A stretch of 64,000 bases of DNA, from the NCBI RefSeq assembly GCF_004125825.1, contig NZ_QQWI01000001.1, positions 1 to 64,000 on the forward strand, read 5' to 3'. The notes below the pieces were generated by a model, which was not told the DNA's origin, searched no databases, and was given only the letters and a program-made list of their open reading frames with translations. This stretch comes from Fusibacter sp. A1. Lineage in GTDB: Bacteria; Bacillota; Clostridia; Peptostreptococcales; Acidaminobacteraceae. Both the position numbers and the translations under genes were made by a program. This document shows, piece by piece, positions 9,762 to 18,829 of the stretch (positions are counted from its first letter, which is position 1; every line of letters begins with the position of its first letter).

Positions 9762-10731
9762 GATGATAAGCCTCCATATTTTTTGCCAGATATTTTGAGA
9801 AGTAAGTGATGATCAGGTCGGCGCCAGCCCTCTTAAACGCGATCATTTGCTCGTAAATCGCCCTCTCATCGACGATTCCCGTAGTCACGCCGTGATAGAG
9901 CATGGCATATTCACCGCTGACATGGTAGCACACCAGCGGAAGATCAGAAACCTCTTTCATCGAACTTAAAATGTCCAGATACATGCTTGCCGGTTTGACC
10001 ATCAGCATGTCGGCACCCTCTAATGTATCGAGTTCGATCTCCCTGAGAGCGTCCCTTTTATTGTGGTAGTCCATCTGATATGCTTTACGGTCACCGAAGC
10101 TAGGCGCCGAATGCGCTGCCTCCCTGAAGGGTCCATATAGGTTCGACGCATATTTGATGGCATAGGACAAGATGTTCACCTCTTGATAACCCGACCTGTC
10201 GAGCGAGGCTCTGATCGCCCCTACCCGGCCGTCCATCATATCAGAAGGCGCCACGATGTCGGCACCCGCGACGGCATGTGAAACAGCGATGCGGCTTAAG
10301 TATTCGAGGGTCTCATCGTTTAGCACGCTTCCGTCCTCGTTTAAGATGCCGCAGTGTCCATGATCGGTATACTGGCACATGCAGACATCGGTGATCACGA
10401 TCATCTCAGGGCACGCCTCTTTGATTCCCCTAATCGCTCTTTGTACTATACCTTCGTCATCATAGGCGCTTGTCGCAACAGAGTCCTTGCTTGATGGAAC
10501 CCCAAACAGCAGGACAGCCCTGATGCCAAGATCGAATAGCTCGACCGCTTCTTTTTTTAGCTCATCCACAGAATAATGAAAGACTTCCGGCAGTGATCCG
10601 ATCTCTTCTTTTACACCTACTCCTTCTACAGCAAAAATAGGTGCCACAAGATCATGGATGTTAAGCCGCGTTTCTCTGACAAGCTTTCTTATATTTTCGT
10701 TTTTTCTATTTCTTCTAGGTCTAATGATCAT
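9751..10731 (-). CDS. hemB: Delta-aminolevulinic acid dehydratase (porphobilinogen synthase)
   Basis: Condenses two 5-aminolevulinates to porphobilinogen. At 326 residues it is of normal length. The cysteine cluster DVCMCQYTDHGHCG marks a zinc-dependent form. The two active-site lysines lie in DYHNKRDALRE and DMLMVKPASMYLDI. The start overlaps the cobA-hemD stop by four bases (ATGA), and GAGGTGG precedes it, indicating translational coupling. Confidence 0.96.
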   Translation of the reverse strand: MIIRPRRNRKNENIRKLVRETRLNIHDLVAPIFAVEGVGVKEEIGSLPEVFHYSVDELKKEAVELFDLGIRAVLLFGVPSSKDSVATSAYDDEGIVQRAIRGIKEACPEMIVITDVCMCQYTDHGHCGILNEDGSVLNDETLEYLSRIAVSHAVAGADIVAPSDMMDGRVGAIRASLDRSGYQEVNILSYAIKYASNLYGPFREAAHSAPSFGDRKAYQMDYHNKRDALREIELDTLEGADMLMVKPASMYLDILSSMKEVSDLPLVCYHVSGEYAMLYHGVTTGIVDERAIYEQMIAFKRAGADLIITYFSKYLAKNMEAYHHEF

Positions 10732-12227
10732 TTTTCCACCTCAAACAGTTGACTCAACCTATCCACCATTCCATCAATCGTGTAGGTCCCTGGCATATCA
10801 AACGCTTTAAAACCGAATCCCTTCAAGGTGTCACCGGTGACGGGTCCTATTGCTACCACTTTCTTTGATGACAGATAATCAAGGGCCTTGTCGCCGAGTT
10901 GATTGAAAAAATGTTTCACCGTCGATGCGCTGGTGAAGGTGATCGCATCGCAAATCGAGAGCGCCTCGATCTGATCCTCGTTCAATTCCTCAGCTACTGA
11001 CTCATAAATCAGTATCTCTTCCACTTCACAAAGAGAGCCAAGACCTGTTATCAGTTCCTTTCTTGCGTTCATCGCCCTTGCCACAAGCAGCTTGTCCGCG
11101 CTTTTCAGTTGAGGCTTTAAAAGATCCACCAAGGCCTCTGTCACATATACGCTAGGGACAAGGTCGGCGATCACACCGTGGTGTTCAAGCGCTCCGGCAG
11201 TCTGTGACCCTATGGCGATAATCTTCATATCGCCTAGTGCCCGGGTATCCTTCCCCACTCTTTTAAGGCCTTCGAAAAAGTATTTCACCCCATTTTGGCT
11301 GGTAAATACAAGATGGGTGTATTCCTTGAGTGAGTTCAGCTTCACCTCTAAAGCCTCTTCATTCCTCGGAACGATCTTGATCGTAGGTACTTCAACGGCG
11401 CTAGCACCCAACGCTTTCAACTTGAAGACCAGATCGCTTGCCTGGTCTCTTGCCCTCGTGACCGCAACGGTTCTTCCAAATAGCGGCTTTGAAGTGAACC
11501 AGTCAAGGGTATCATGCGCATTTATCACTTCACCGACTGCGATCAGGCAAGGAGAGCTAAGCCCCGCAGACCTGTTCTTTTGTGTGATATCCTCAAGGGT
11601 ACCGATCAGTTTTTTCTGCTTATTGTGGCTTGCCCACTGCACGAGGGCCACTGGAGTAGATGGGTCTTTGCCACCGCCCATAAGATGACCGGTGATTCGC
11701 TCGAGATTGGACAGCCCCATCAGAAACACGAGGGTTCCCTCATATTTTGCGATGGCTGCCCAGTCGTGATCAAGCTCGTCCTCTTTCAAATGACCGGTGA
11801 TCACATGAAAACTCGAGGCGTAGCTCCTATGGGTGATGGGTATACCCGCATAGGCGAGGCCTCCTATAGCCGAAGTGATGCCGGGCACCACTTCAAAGTC
11901 GATCTTGTTCTCTCTTAATTTGACCCCTTCCTCACCGCCCCTGCCGAACACATAGGGATCGCCACCTTTTAGTCTGACGATATGCTTGTGAGATCCTGCA
12001 AGGTCGACAAGCAGCTGATTGATCTCATCCTGCGTCAGCGCGTGATTGGCAGCCTCTTTACCCACATAGATCTTTACGGCCGAATCACTCACAAGAGCAA
12101 GCAGTTCCGGATTAGCCAGCCTATCGTAGACGACAGCATCACACATTTCAAGCAGACGCTTTCCTTTTACAGTAATCAGTTCCGGATCTCCGCAACCCGC
12201 TCCTACCAAATATACTTTAGGATTCAT
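10728..12227 (-). CDS. cobA-hemD: Fused uroporphyrinogen-III C-methyltransferase / uroporphyrinogen-III synthase
   Basis: A 499-residue two-domain enzyme. Residues 1-245 are the SAM-dependent SUMT domain (VYLVGAGCGDPELIT at the N-terminus, then GGDPYVFGRGGEE and PGITSAIGG), which methylates uroporphyrinogen III to precorrin-2. Residues from about 255 onward are the HemD domain (VAVTRARDQASDLVFKL; FTSQNGV; TSASTVKHFF), which closes and inverts ring D of hydroxymethylbilane. The fusion is common in clostridia. The ATG at 12227 overlaps hemC by 11 bases; a longer in-frame start at 12260 lies well inside hemC and is less likely. The product feeds both cobalamin and siroheme. Confidence 0.95.
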   Translation of the reverse strand: MNPKVYLVGAGCGDPELITVKGKRLLEMCDAVVYDRLANPELLALVSDSAVKIYVGKEAANHALTQDEINQLLVDLAGSHKHIVRLKGGDPYVFGRGGEEGVKLRENKIDFEVVPGITSAIGGLAYAGIPITHRSYASSFHVITGHLKEDELDHDWAAIAKYEGTLVFLMGLSNLERITGHLMGGGKDPSTPVALVQWASHNKQKKLIGTLEDITQKNRSAGLSSPCLIAVGEVINAHDTLDWFTSKPLFGRTVAVTRARDQASDLVFKLKALGASAVEVPTIKIVPRNEEALEVKLNSLKEYTHLVFTSQNGVKYFFEGLKRVGKDTRALGDMKIIAIGSQTAGALEHHGVIADLVPSVYVTEALVDLLKPQLKSADKLLVARAMNARKELITGLGSLCEVEEILIYESVAEELNEDQIEALSICDAITFTSASTVKHFFNQLGDKALDYLSSKKVVAIGPVTGDTLKGFGFKAFDMPGTYTIDGMVDRLSQLFEVEK

Positions 12228-13128
12228 TCGTTTGCATCCTTTCTTTAAGCGCATCGGCAAGTGCTTTGCCTAAGGCCTGCGCATCGCTTGGATCACCGCT
12301 CACCGTCTGTCTGACCATCACCGATCCGTCCTCGTTTCCAAATAGTCCTTCAAGGGTCAAAAGACCTTCGTCCAATGTCGCATAGGCGCCGATCGGCATA
12401 TGGCATGATCCGTCGATATGCCTTAAAAAAGCTCTCTCGGCTGTAGCCTGCAGATGGGACTCTTCATGGACAAGCGAGCCTAGCAGTTTTTCCGCCTCGG
12501 TGTCCGACTCCCTTATCTGAATTCCAAGAATCCCCTGTGCCGGCGCGGGTAGCATCCACTTTGGATCGAGTACGAGATAATGCTCCCTCTCTATCCCGAG
12601 CCTGTCAAGTCCCGCTTTTGCGAGCACTATGGCGTCATACATGCCTTCATCCAGCTTTCTAAGTCTGGTATCGACATTCCCCCTGATTCCCTCGATATTC
12701 AGGTCAGGTCTGAGCGCCTTGAGCTGATACGCCCTTCTCTTGCTGCCAGTGCCTACGACAGCACCTTCTTTTAAGTCTTCAAGCGAGGTGACCTTCGTGG
12801 TTGCTATCAGTATATCTCTCGCATCCGCCCGAACAGGCGATTTTACGAATTTTAGCCCCTCTGTATCCACTCCAGGCATATCCTTTAAGGAATGGACGGC
12901 GATATCCACACACCCATTTAGGAGGTCCTCTTCGATCTCCTTCACAAAAAGACCTCGGTCACCTATCTTGTCGAGGGCTACGTTTTGAATGCGGTCCCCG
13001 GTCGTCTTGATTATCTTTATTGAGATCTTAAGCCCTTCATGATGGCTTTCCAGCTGACTTTTAACCCAGTTGGTTTGAGTAAGCGCCAGTTTGCTGCCCC
13101 TTGTTCCTATGATCAGTTCTCTAGACAT
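12217..13128 (-). CDS. hemC: Hydroxymethylbilane synthase (porphobilinogen deaminase)
   Basis: Polymerises four porphobilinogens to hydroxymethylbilane. The 303-residue protein opens with IIGTRGSKLALTQTNWV, contains the substrate-binding VHSLKDMP near residue 80 and the dipyrromethane-binding cysteine in DGSCHMPIGAYA near 241. GAAGGAGAGCC precedes the ATG. It overlaps the upstream precorrin-2 dehydrogenase gene by 16 bases and the downstream cobA-hemD by 11. Confidence 0.96.
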   Translation of the reverse strand: MSRELIIGTRGSKLALTQTNWVKSQLESHHEGLKISIKIIKTTGDRIQNVALDKIGDRGLFVKEIEEDLLNGCVDIAVHSLKDMPGVDTEGLKFVKSPVRADARDILIATTKVTSLEDLKEGAVVGTGSKRRAYQLKALRPDLNIEGIRGNVDTRLRKLDEGMYDAIVLAKAGLDRLGIEREHYLVLDPKWMLPAPAQGILGIQIRESDTEAEKLLGSLVHEESHLQATAERAFLRHIDGSCHMPIGAYATLDEGLLTLEGLFGNEDGSVMVRQTVSGDPSDAQALGKALADALKERMQTNES

Positions 13129-13679
13129 TGGCTCTCCTTCATTTTTTTATACGTCTTATAGTCGATCGCAAGCAGGCGATCGAGCTGTCTTTTCTTCTCA
13201 GCCTCTTCAAGTGACAGGTATTTCTTTCTTTCCCCGGCAAGATAGGCGAGGTAGCATCCGTAATCCTCTTCAAAAAAGTTTTCCAGCTCGTTCTTTATGC
13301 GCTTGCCGACTCCGGGATAACCGCCGTTTGTCGAGACAGCCACCGTCAGCTCGCCGCGCCTCACACTAGCCATGTTGTGAAAACAGCTGTCCTCAGGTGA
13401 ATCCGCTACATTGACGAGCGCCTTATTTTTAAAATGATCCACGATCCTATGATTGAAGTCCCTGTCATCTGTGCACACCACCACCATGAAATAGGCCGTA
13501 TCGTCTGAAAACACATCTTCAACGGTTGGGATTCCACTGGTCTCTAAGCTTGCTTGCAAGTCGTACAGATAGACCTGGGCCCCTTCCGTTAGGAAGAGCT
13601 CGGCTTTTCGCCTGCCGACTGCACCATATCCGACAATCAAGACAGGCTTTCCTTTCACATCGATCATTATGGGTATCAT
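13113..13679 (-). CDS. Precorrin-2 dehydrogenase (CysG N-domain / SirC type)
   Basis: Oxidises precorrin-2 to sirohydrochlorin with NAD. The 188-residue protein begins MIPIMIDVKGKPVLIVGYGAVGRRKAELFL with the Rossmann GYGAVGRRKA motif, and has the conserved DSPEDSCFHNMASVRRGELTVAVST segment. Homologues range from pure dehydrogenases to bifunctional dehydrogenase-ferrochelatases, and I cannot tell which this is. No separate cobalt or iron chelatase is seen in the operon. The ATG at 13679 has GGGAGG six bases ahead; the longer frame to 13748 would run into hemA. It follows hemA by one base. Confidence 0.9.
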   Translation of the reverse strand: MIPIMIDVKGKPVLIVGYGAVGRRKAELFLTEGAQVYLYDLQASLETSGIPTVEDVFSDDTAYFMVVVCTDDRDFNHRIVDHFKNKALVNVADSPEDSCFHNMASVRRGELTVAVSTNGGYPGVGKRIKNELENFFEEDYGCYLAYLAGERKKYLSLEEAEKKRQLDRLLAIDYKTYKKMKESQCLEN

Positions 13680-13680
13680 A

Positions 13681-14925
13681 TCAAGCCTCCCAGTCGCTCG
13701 AAAACAGTTTTGACAGAAGAACGACCATCTGCTCCCTTGTGGTTTCATCCTCGATCGCCTTCAGGTTCAGGATCGGATTTCGTACCACTCTTTTTAGGGC
13801 GGATTTCATCGTCTTTTCAATGACCACCATCTCATGCCTGCTGATCGTCAGCTTGGTGTTGAGGTACTCCATGGAGTCTGAATGGATGTCGTTTATCATC
13901 GTGCCTAAGTCCTTGAGCGTTTCGTGCACCTTCGTTTTTTCAAGCCACTTGAAAAGCAGGGCTACTTTCTCGCCTACAAGGGTATGGGCTTTTAGGATCA
14001 GTTCTTCTCTTTTCTTCTCGTTCTTCTTGGCTTCTGATTGTATGGTATCGATGTTGGTCAGCTCTATACCCTCAAGCTCCTTCACACGAATGTCCACATC
14101 TCTTGGTAGAGAAAGGTCTAAAATATGAAGCTTTGAAGGAATATCGGCGAAATCCTCCTTTATGAAGATGGTATGCGGTGCGGCTGTGGCGCTGATCAGA
14201 CAGTCCATTCCCTTGACCGCTTCCACTTTTTCGTCGTAATCTACCCAGCATATCTGAGGATACTTAGACAGATACTCCTCGTTTTTAAGCTGGTTACGGC
14301 TGGTTGCAAAGACATGTGCTCCAAGTGCCACAGCGTTCTCCAGCGCAAGACGTCCCATTTCACCAAGTCCGACGACCAATACTTTTTTACCTTTAAGACC
14401 CACCTTCTCATCCACAAGCTTCACTCCGATATAGCTGAGCGACAGGGGGATCTCAGAGATTTTGAGGGCGGTTTTGATTTCTTTAGCGCTTGAGATCGCA
14501 TCTCTGAAAAGAACGTTTAAGATCCTTTTCGTCGCACCGTGTTCCCTTGCCATGTCATAGGCGTTTTTCATCTGACCGATGATCTGGTCCTCCCCGAGTA
14601 CAATAGAATCAAGTCCCACAGCTACCTGTACCATATGTTCGATGGCGTCTGAACCGGTTTTTTGATAAAGATAGCCCGTTTCCTCGGTATGAAGGAGCGA
14701 CTGATAATAGTCTTTTACAAGCTCGATACCCTCTATCAGATGCTCCTTTGACATGGCGATATAACATTCGCTGCGTCCGCATGTATTTAAAACAACCACC
14801 TCATGAATTCCTTCATCAAGGAGGGTTGTCATCATTTCTATTTTACCTGAGTCCGTCAATACGGCTCTTTCCCTGATTTCAGCAGGTGCTGTCTGATGAT
14901 TTAATCCAATGACCGCTATGTTCAT
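13681..14925 (-). CDS. hemA: Glutamyl-tRNA reductase
   Basis: Reduces glutamyl-tRNA(Glu) to glutamate-1-semialdehyde, committing glutamate to tetrapyrroles. The 414-residue protein opens MNIAVIGLNHQTAP, has the nucleophilic cysteine C49 in VVLNTCGRSECY, the FRDAISSAKEI region and the NADPH-binding VLVVGLGEMGRLA. The usual TCNR around the cysteine is TCGR here. The ATG at 14925 follows TTGGAGGAAACG; the frame could be extended to 14985 but lacks a site there. The gene starts 46 bases inside the 3' end of cbiO. Its presence within the cobalamin operon puts precursor supply under B12 control. Confidence 0.95.
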   Translation of the reverse strand: MNIAVIGLNHQTAPAEIRERAVLTDSGKIEMMTTLLDEGIHEVVVLNTCGRSECYIAMSKEHLIEGIELVKDYYQSLLHTEETGYLYQKTGSDAIEHMVQVAVGLDSIVLGEDQIIGQMKNAYDMAREHGATKRILNVLFRDAISSAKEIKTALKISEIPLSLSYIGVKLVDEKVGLKGKKVLVVGLGEMGRLALENAVALGAHVFATSRNQLKNEEYLSKYPQICWVDYDEKVEAVKGMDCLISATAAPHTIFIKEDFADIPSKLHILDLSLPRDVDIRVKELEGIELTNIDTIQSEAKKNEKKREELILKAHTLVGEKVALLFKWLEKTKVHETLKDLGTMINDIHSDSMEYLNTKLTISRHEMVVIEKTMKSALKRVVRNPILNLKAIEDETTREQMVVLLSKLFSSDWEA

Positions 14926-15721
14926 CGTTTCCTCCAACTTGTAAAAATTCAGCTTTATTCTTAAAGGAATGTTTTCCCATGACACGTTTGATAAGCATCA
15001 GCCAAGGCAGTTCCAGTTTCGCCTCCTCAATGAGGTGCGTATGGTCGAATACATGCTCTGGTGACCCTTCACATGTCACACTCCCTCTGCTGAGCAGATA
15101 CAGATGATTGCACACCTCATGGATAAGGTCCATGTCGTGTGAGGAGATTAAAATCTTCTTGCCCTCCTCTGAGAGCTTTTTGATAAGACGGATCATTTCC
15201 TGTCTACCATGGGGATCGAGACCCGCTGTGGGTTCATCCATCAATATCATATCATGTCCCATGGCTAAAATGCCTGCTATGGCAACACGTTTTTTTTCAC
15301 CGAAACTCAAATACTGGACAAAACGTTCTTCAAAGCCGACTAGGTCCACCTCCTTCAGTGCGGATTTCACCCTGCTCTCGATGATGCCATCCTGTAGATG
15401 AAGATTATGACATCCGTAGGCGACGTCCTCGAAAACGGTGTTCAAGAGGACCTGATCATCCGGGTTTTGAAAGACCATTCCTACTTTTTTATGGTGTTCG
15501 TTCAAGGCTTTCCTCTTATAGGTGATTTTTTCTCCAGCCAAGGTGATTTGACCGTTTTGTGGCCTAAGCACCCCGAGCATCAGTTTCATGACTGTCGATT
15601 TCCCGGCCCCGTTAGCTCCAATTATACCGATAATCGAGCCTTTATCGGTATCAATAGTTACGTCATTTATGGCTTTTACCCCAGTTTGATAGGTAAAGCT
15701 CACATTTTTGAGTTTTATCAT
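14879..15721 (-). CDS. cbiO: Cobalt ECF transporter ATPase CbiO
   Basis: The ATP-hydrolysing subunit of the CbiMNQO cobalt importer. Of 280 residues, about 1-235 form the ABC domain: Walker A GANGAGKST, Q-loop FQNPDDQ, signature LSFGEKKRVAIAG, Walker B MILMDEPTAGLD and the switch histidine in ISSHD. The FQNPDDQ and LSFGEKKR forms are typical of ECF ATPases. The tail of about 45 residues after LELPWLMLI overlaps the hemA reading frame by 46 bases. It follows cbiQ by four bases. Confidence 0.94.
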   Translation of the reverse strand: MIKLKNVSFTYQTGVKAINDVTIDTDKGSIIGIIGANGAGKSTVMKLMLGVLRPQNGQITLAGEKITYKRKALNEHHKKVGMVFQNPDDQVLLNTVFEDVAYGCHNLHLQDGIIESRVKSALKEVDLVGFEERFVQYLSFGEKKRVAIAGILAMGHDMILMDEPTAGLDPHGRQEMIRLIKKLSEEGKKILISSHDMDLIHEVCNHLYLLSRGSVTCEGSPEHVFDHTHLIEEAKLELPWLMLIKRVMGKHSFKNKAEFLQVGGNDEHSGHWIKSSDSTC

Positions 15722-15724
15722 TTC

Positions 15725-16396
15725 TTAATGGTCCTCACCTAGTCTAAGTACGATGCTCGTGTGCATCTTATCCGTCTTGTCAAACACTCTGACAAACAGG
15801 GCGCCGACCATGATTCCAAGGGACCTGATCGAAGTCCTTTTGCTGCAGTAGCCAAGCCTCATCTTCTGCGACTGGTAGATCACACCCGCCTCGGCGATGA
15901 AAATGAAGATGAAGCGGTAGCTGATCTCGAGGATTTCAAGAAAAACACCGGGAACCTTCAGCTTTTTAAACAGATCCATCGTATGCTTCATCGGCGTGAT
16001 GTTGATGTAGGTGTAAAGTGCGGTAAAGCAGGCCATGCTTCTAAACACCAGCTTAAGCCCCAAGGACAGTCCACTCGAGTAGATGCCGATGTAACCCTTG
16101 CCAAAGGCAGCGCTGAGGAGCATGGCTTCCTCCGATAGCCCATAGCCGACTGCGACCCCTAAGCTGCCGACACTTAAAAAGGCAAGCACACCTGACCACG
16201 ACTTAAGCACCCGTTTCAGCTTGAAGTGTCTGCTTCTTGAAAGGATACCTAAGGAAAGGAGGATGAGAGCGCCAAGGACGGGCAGACCCGGCCAAATAAA
16301 ACTGAGGGTGAAGCATAAGAAACAGTAAAAAGCCTTGGCACCTGTATTCACATCGCGCCAAGGGTGATTATTCGCATAAAAATCCGTACTAAGCAC
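15725..16396 (-). CDS. cbiQ: Cobalt ECF transporter transmembrane subunit CbiQ
   Basis: The T-component that couples CbiO to CbiM. It has 223 residues with several hydrophobic segments in the first 150 residues, and the coupling-helix region SRSRHFKLKRVLK. RPGV/AxxR-like helices follow in the C-terminal half, which ends with the charged tail. It starts with GTG at 16396, eight bases inside the end of cbiN, with AAGAGG upstream. Confidence 0.9.
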   Translation of the reverse strand: MLSTDFYANNHPWRDVNTGAKAFYCFLCFTLSFIWPGLPVLGALILLSLGILSRSRHFKLKRVLKSWSGVLAFLSVGSLGVAVGYGLSEEAMLLSAAFGKGYIGIYSSGLSLGLKLVFRSMACFTALYTYINITPMKHTMDLFKKLKVPGVFLEILEISYRFIFIFIAEAGVIYQSQKMRLGYCSKRTSIRSLGIMVGALFVRVFDKTDKMHTSIVLRLGEDH

Positions 16397-16661
16397 GTCG
16401 ACCTCTTTTACCGTAGAAGTGAAGGCACACCGCCATCACAACAGAACCTGCTATTCCCTGAAAGATAAAGAAGAACAGTTCGCCCGATTCGCTAGGTTCA
16501 AAGAAGGAAGTGAACCATGGGACATAATGACTGTCGATCGATAGGATTGTTTCTGTCGCCAGATCGTCTGTTCCTACAAAGTCCGCGTTCAAAGCGATGT
16601 AGGTCGTGATGGCGACAAGCGACAACATCAAAAGCAGCGTTATCATCACATTACGTTTCAT
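16389..16661 (-). CDS. cbiN: Cobalt transport protein CbiN
   Basis: A 90-residue protein with membrane helices near residues 6-27 and 66-85 and a short extracytoplasmic loop containing GTDDLA and SGELFFF, the classic CbiN layout. It is needed for metal loading of CbiM in CbiMNQO systems. GGAGGTGG precedes the ATG, and the gene overlaps the end of cbiM by 11 bases. Confidence 0.92.
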   Translation of the reverse strand: MKRNVMITLLLMLSLVAITTYIALNADFVGTDDLATETILSIDSHYVPWFTSFFEPSESGELFFFIFQGIAGSVVMAVCLHFYGKRGRRA

Positions 16662-17370
16662 TTAAACCACCTCCGCTACGTTTTGCCTGTGCGATATAGT
16701 TGAAGATCACAATCGTCAGCATCCCTTCGACAATCGCGATTGGAACTTGTGATACAGCGAATACGCCTAAAAACTTGGTGAAGGACCCCATGATCCCTAA
16801 GGACTGGTCGGGGTAGGCGAGCGCCAGCTGCAGGGAGGTTACGACATAGGTCGCCCAGTTGCCGAGGGTCGCAGCCATGAATACCCGCACGCTTTCAGGA
16901 CACCTTATTTTTTTTAGGCCCTTGTAGATCCAGTAACTGACCAGCGGACCAGCAAAGGCCATGGAGAAGCTATTCGCTCCAAGGGTCGTGATTCCGCCAT
17001 GCGCAAGAAGAAGAGTCTGAAAAATCAGTACTGCGATCCCTACGATCACCATGACGCCGGGCCCGAATAAAATCGCTCCAAGTCCCACACCCGTAGGATG
17101 CGAGCTCGATCCCATCACAGAAGGCATCTTCAGTGAGGACAGGGTAAAGGCGAAGGCTGCGATGACACCTATCAGAAGTTTGTTCTTGCTGTCTTCCTTA
17201 AGCACCTTGTCGACCTTCTTCAGTCCGTAAAAAAAGATAGGAAGCATGACGATAGACCAAAATGCCGCCCACTTGATCGGTAGGAAACCTTCTGTGATGT
17301 GCATCGCACTGACCGAGGTCAGCACCGATAGGAACATGAGGCTCAGTGTTACCTTTATCTTTTGTCTCAT
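16651..17370 (-). CDS. cbiM: Cobalt ECF transporter substrate-binding subunit CbiM
   Basis: The membrane S-component that binds Co2+. The N-terminal signal peptide ends in SVSA directly before MHITEGFLP; after cleavage the free N-terminal Met-His pair would form the metal site known for CbiM/NikM. The remaining 215 residues hold about six membrane helices, with the second conserved site in SSSHPTGVGLGAILFGP. It sits between the precorrin-6A reductase gene and cbiN with overlaps on both sides. Confidence 0.95.
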   Translation of the reverse strand: MRQKIKVTLSLMFLSVLTSVSAMHITEGFLPIKWAAFWSIVMLPIFFYGLKKVDKVLKEDSKNKLLIGVIAAFAFTLSSLKMPSVMGSSSHPTGVGLGAILFGPGVMVIVGIAVLIFQTLLLAHGGITTLGANSFSMAFAGPLVSYWIYKGLKKIRCPESVRVFMAATLGNWATYVVTSLQLALAYPDQSLGIMGSFTKFLGVFAVSQVPIAIVEGMLTIVIFNYIAQAKRSGGGLNET

Positions 17371-18113
17371 TTGACTTCCTCCAATACGTTTAAAATCTCT
17401 TCATCCGTGCTGTAGCAGTTGGGATAGTCAATAACAGGTCTTCTAACGACAATACAGGGAATTCCAAGCGACCTTGCCGCGCGGATCTTTTCACCTGTCA
17501 AAGAGGTCGTGCCGCTTTCTTTCATCACAAGCGCATCGATGTCAAAATCTACCAGCGTGGTCCTGTTCTGATCAAAGCTGAAAGGACCTTTTTGCGCGAG
17601 GATGCGGTCCATCCCCACATGCAGGCTTTCTAGCTCTCTGAGCACCTCCGATGTGGGCAGCACCCTGTAGATGACTGTGCAGGCCGTAGCTTCCCACAGC
17701 GCAGCATGTTTGCTTCCTGTTACGAGAATCCGCTTTGCCAAGGTAGGTGCGAGGCTTGCCGCATCTTCCATGCTGTCTACGACATATTGATTTCCCTCTT
17801 CGGTGAGTCCGGTCTGCTTCCTTTCGTACCTTATGTAAAGGATATCCATAGTACAGCAGGCCTCTATCAATTGTCTGCTTATCTCTCCCGCGTGGGGGTG
17901 TGATGCGTCTAGCACCACGTCCACGCCGTGATCCAAAATGAACCGCTTGATCTTCTCGGGGGTAAAGGGATGGACAACCGCATCGATACCGCAGTTCTCA
18001 GCCATTTTTCTACCCGTTTCGGTCGTGACGGTCATGATGTAGGCATCCCCATTTTGGGCGATGCCGCCTGCAAGCCGGTTGGCATCGGACGTGCCTCCGA
18101 CAATCAGAATCAT
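17367..18113 (-). CDS. cbiJ: Precorrin-6A (cobalt-precorrin-6A) reductase
   Basis: Reduces the corrin precursor at step 6 with NAD(P)H. The 248-residue protein opens with ILIVGGTSDANRLAGGI and carries DASHPHAGEISRQLIEAC and VTGSKHAALWE, the conserved blocks of CbiJ/CobK. Its start overlaps cbiH by four bases. Whether the natural substrate carries cobalt follows from the anaerobic gene set here (CbiD, CbiG), not from this protein. Confidence 0.93.
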   Translation of the reverse strand: MILIVGGTSDANRLAGGIAQNGDAYIMTVTTETGRKMAENCGIDAVVHPFTPEKIKRFILDHGVDVVLDASHPHAGEISRQLIEACCTMDILYIRYERKQTGLTEEGNQYVVDSMEDAASLAPTLAKRILVTGSKHAALWEATACTVIYRVLPTSEVLRELESLHVGMDRILAQKGPFSFDQNRTTLVDFDIDALVMKESGTTSLTGEKIRAARSLGIPCIVVRRPVIDYPNCYSTDEEILNVLEEVK

Positions 18114-18829
18114 AGATGATAGCCCCTTGGGGTGATGGTCTTGCCACCGACATGTATCGTCGCGGGATTGCCGACAATGACCATGGAGGTCATATCCACC
18201 ACCTCGTAATCGACTGTGTCTAGTGTCGTTCTGATCACCTCTTGACCCTCTCTATAGGCGTCCTTGACGATCACCACGGCAAGATCGGTACCCGAATGCT
18301 CCCTGATGATGTCAAAGGCATCCTTTAAGTGGTTAGGCCTGCCCTTTGACCGTGGATTATAAAAGCACATGACAAACTCTCCGAGCGTGGCATATCTTAT
18401 TCTTTTTCTGATCAGCTCGAGCGGAGTCAGAAGGTCGCTCAGTGAAATATGGCAGTAGTCGTGCATCAGCGGTGCGCCGGCAAGAGCCGCTGCCGCAGAA
18501 CTTGCTGTGACACCTGGGATGATGTTCACCTCGATATCCGTATCCACACATAGCTCAAGGACAAGGCCTGCCATGCCATAGACTCCGGCATCGCCGCTTG
18601 AGATCACCGCCACAGATTTTCCAGTCGCAGCAAGCTCAACAGCCATTCTACATCTTTCCACTTCTTTTTTCATTCCGTTTTGAACAATTTGCTTTTGTCC
18701 GATGATGTTTGCGATAAGATCGATATAGGTTTTGTAACCGACGATGACATCGCACTTTTCGATAGCGGTCAGCGCCTCAGCGGTGATCGCCTCTAGTTTA
18801 CCCGGACCAATTCCAACAACATGAATCAT
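18110..18829 (-). CDS. cbiH: Cobalt-precorrin-3 C17-methyltransferase
   Basis: A SAM-dependent methyltransferase that methylates C17 and helps contract the ring. The 239 residues contain the family's IHVVGIGPGKLEAIT start, SSGDAGVYGMAG, PGVTASSAAAALAGAPL and FYNPRSKGRPNHL, which are specific to CbiH/CobJ. The gene begins four bases inside the end of cbiG and ends four bases inside cbiJ. Confidence 0.94.
   Translation of the reverse strand: MIHVVGIGPGKLEAITAEALTAIEKCDVIVGYKTYIDLIANIIGQKQIVQNGMKKEVERCRMAVELAATGKSVAVISSGDAGVYGMAGLVLELCVDTDIEVNIIPGVTASSAAAALAGAPLMHDYCHISLSDLLTPLELIRKRIRYATLGEFVMCFYNPRSKGRPNHLKDAFDIIREHSGTDLAVVIVKDAYREGQEVIRTTLDTVDYEVVDMTSMVIVGNPATIHVGGKTITPRGYHL

Noticed and set aside
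14879-14925. Frameshift at the cbiO-hemA junction, suggested by the 46-base overlap
   Set aside because: Both frames are intact, hemA has its own ribosome binding site and conserved N-terminus, and neighbouring genes also overlap.
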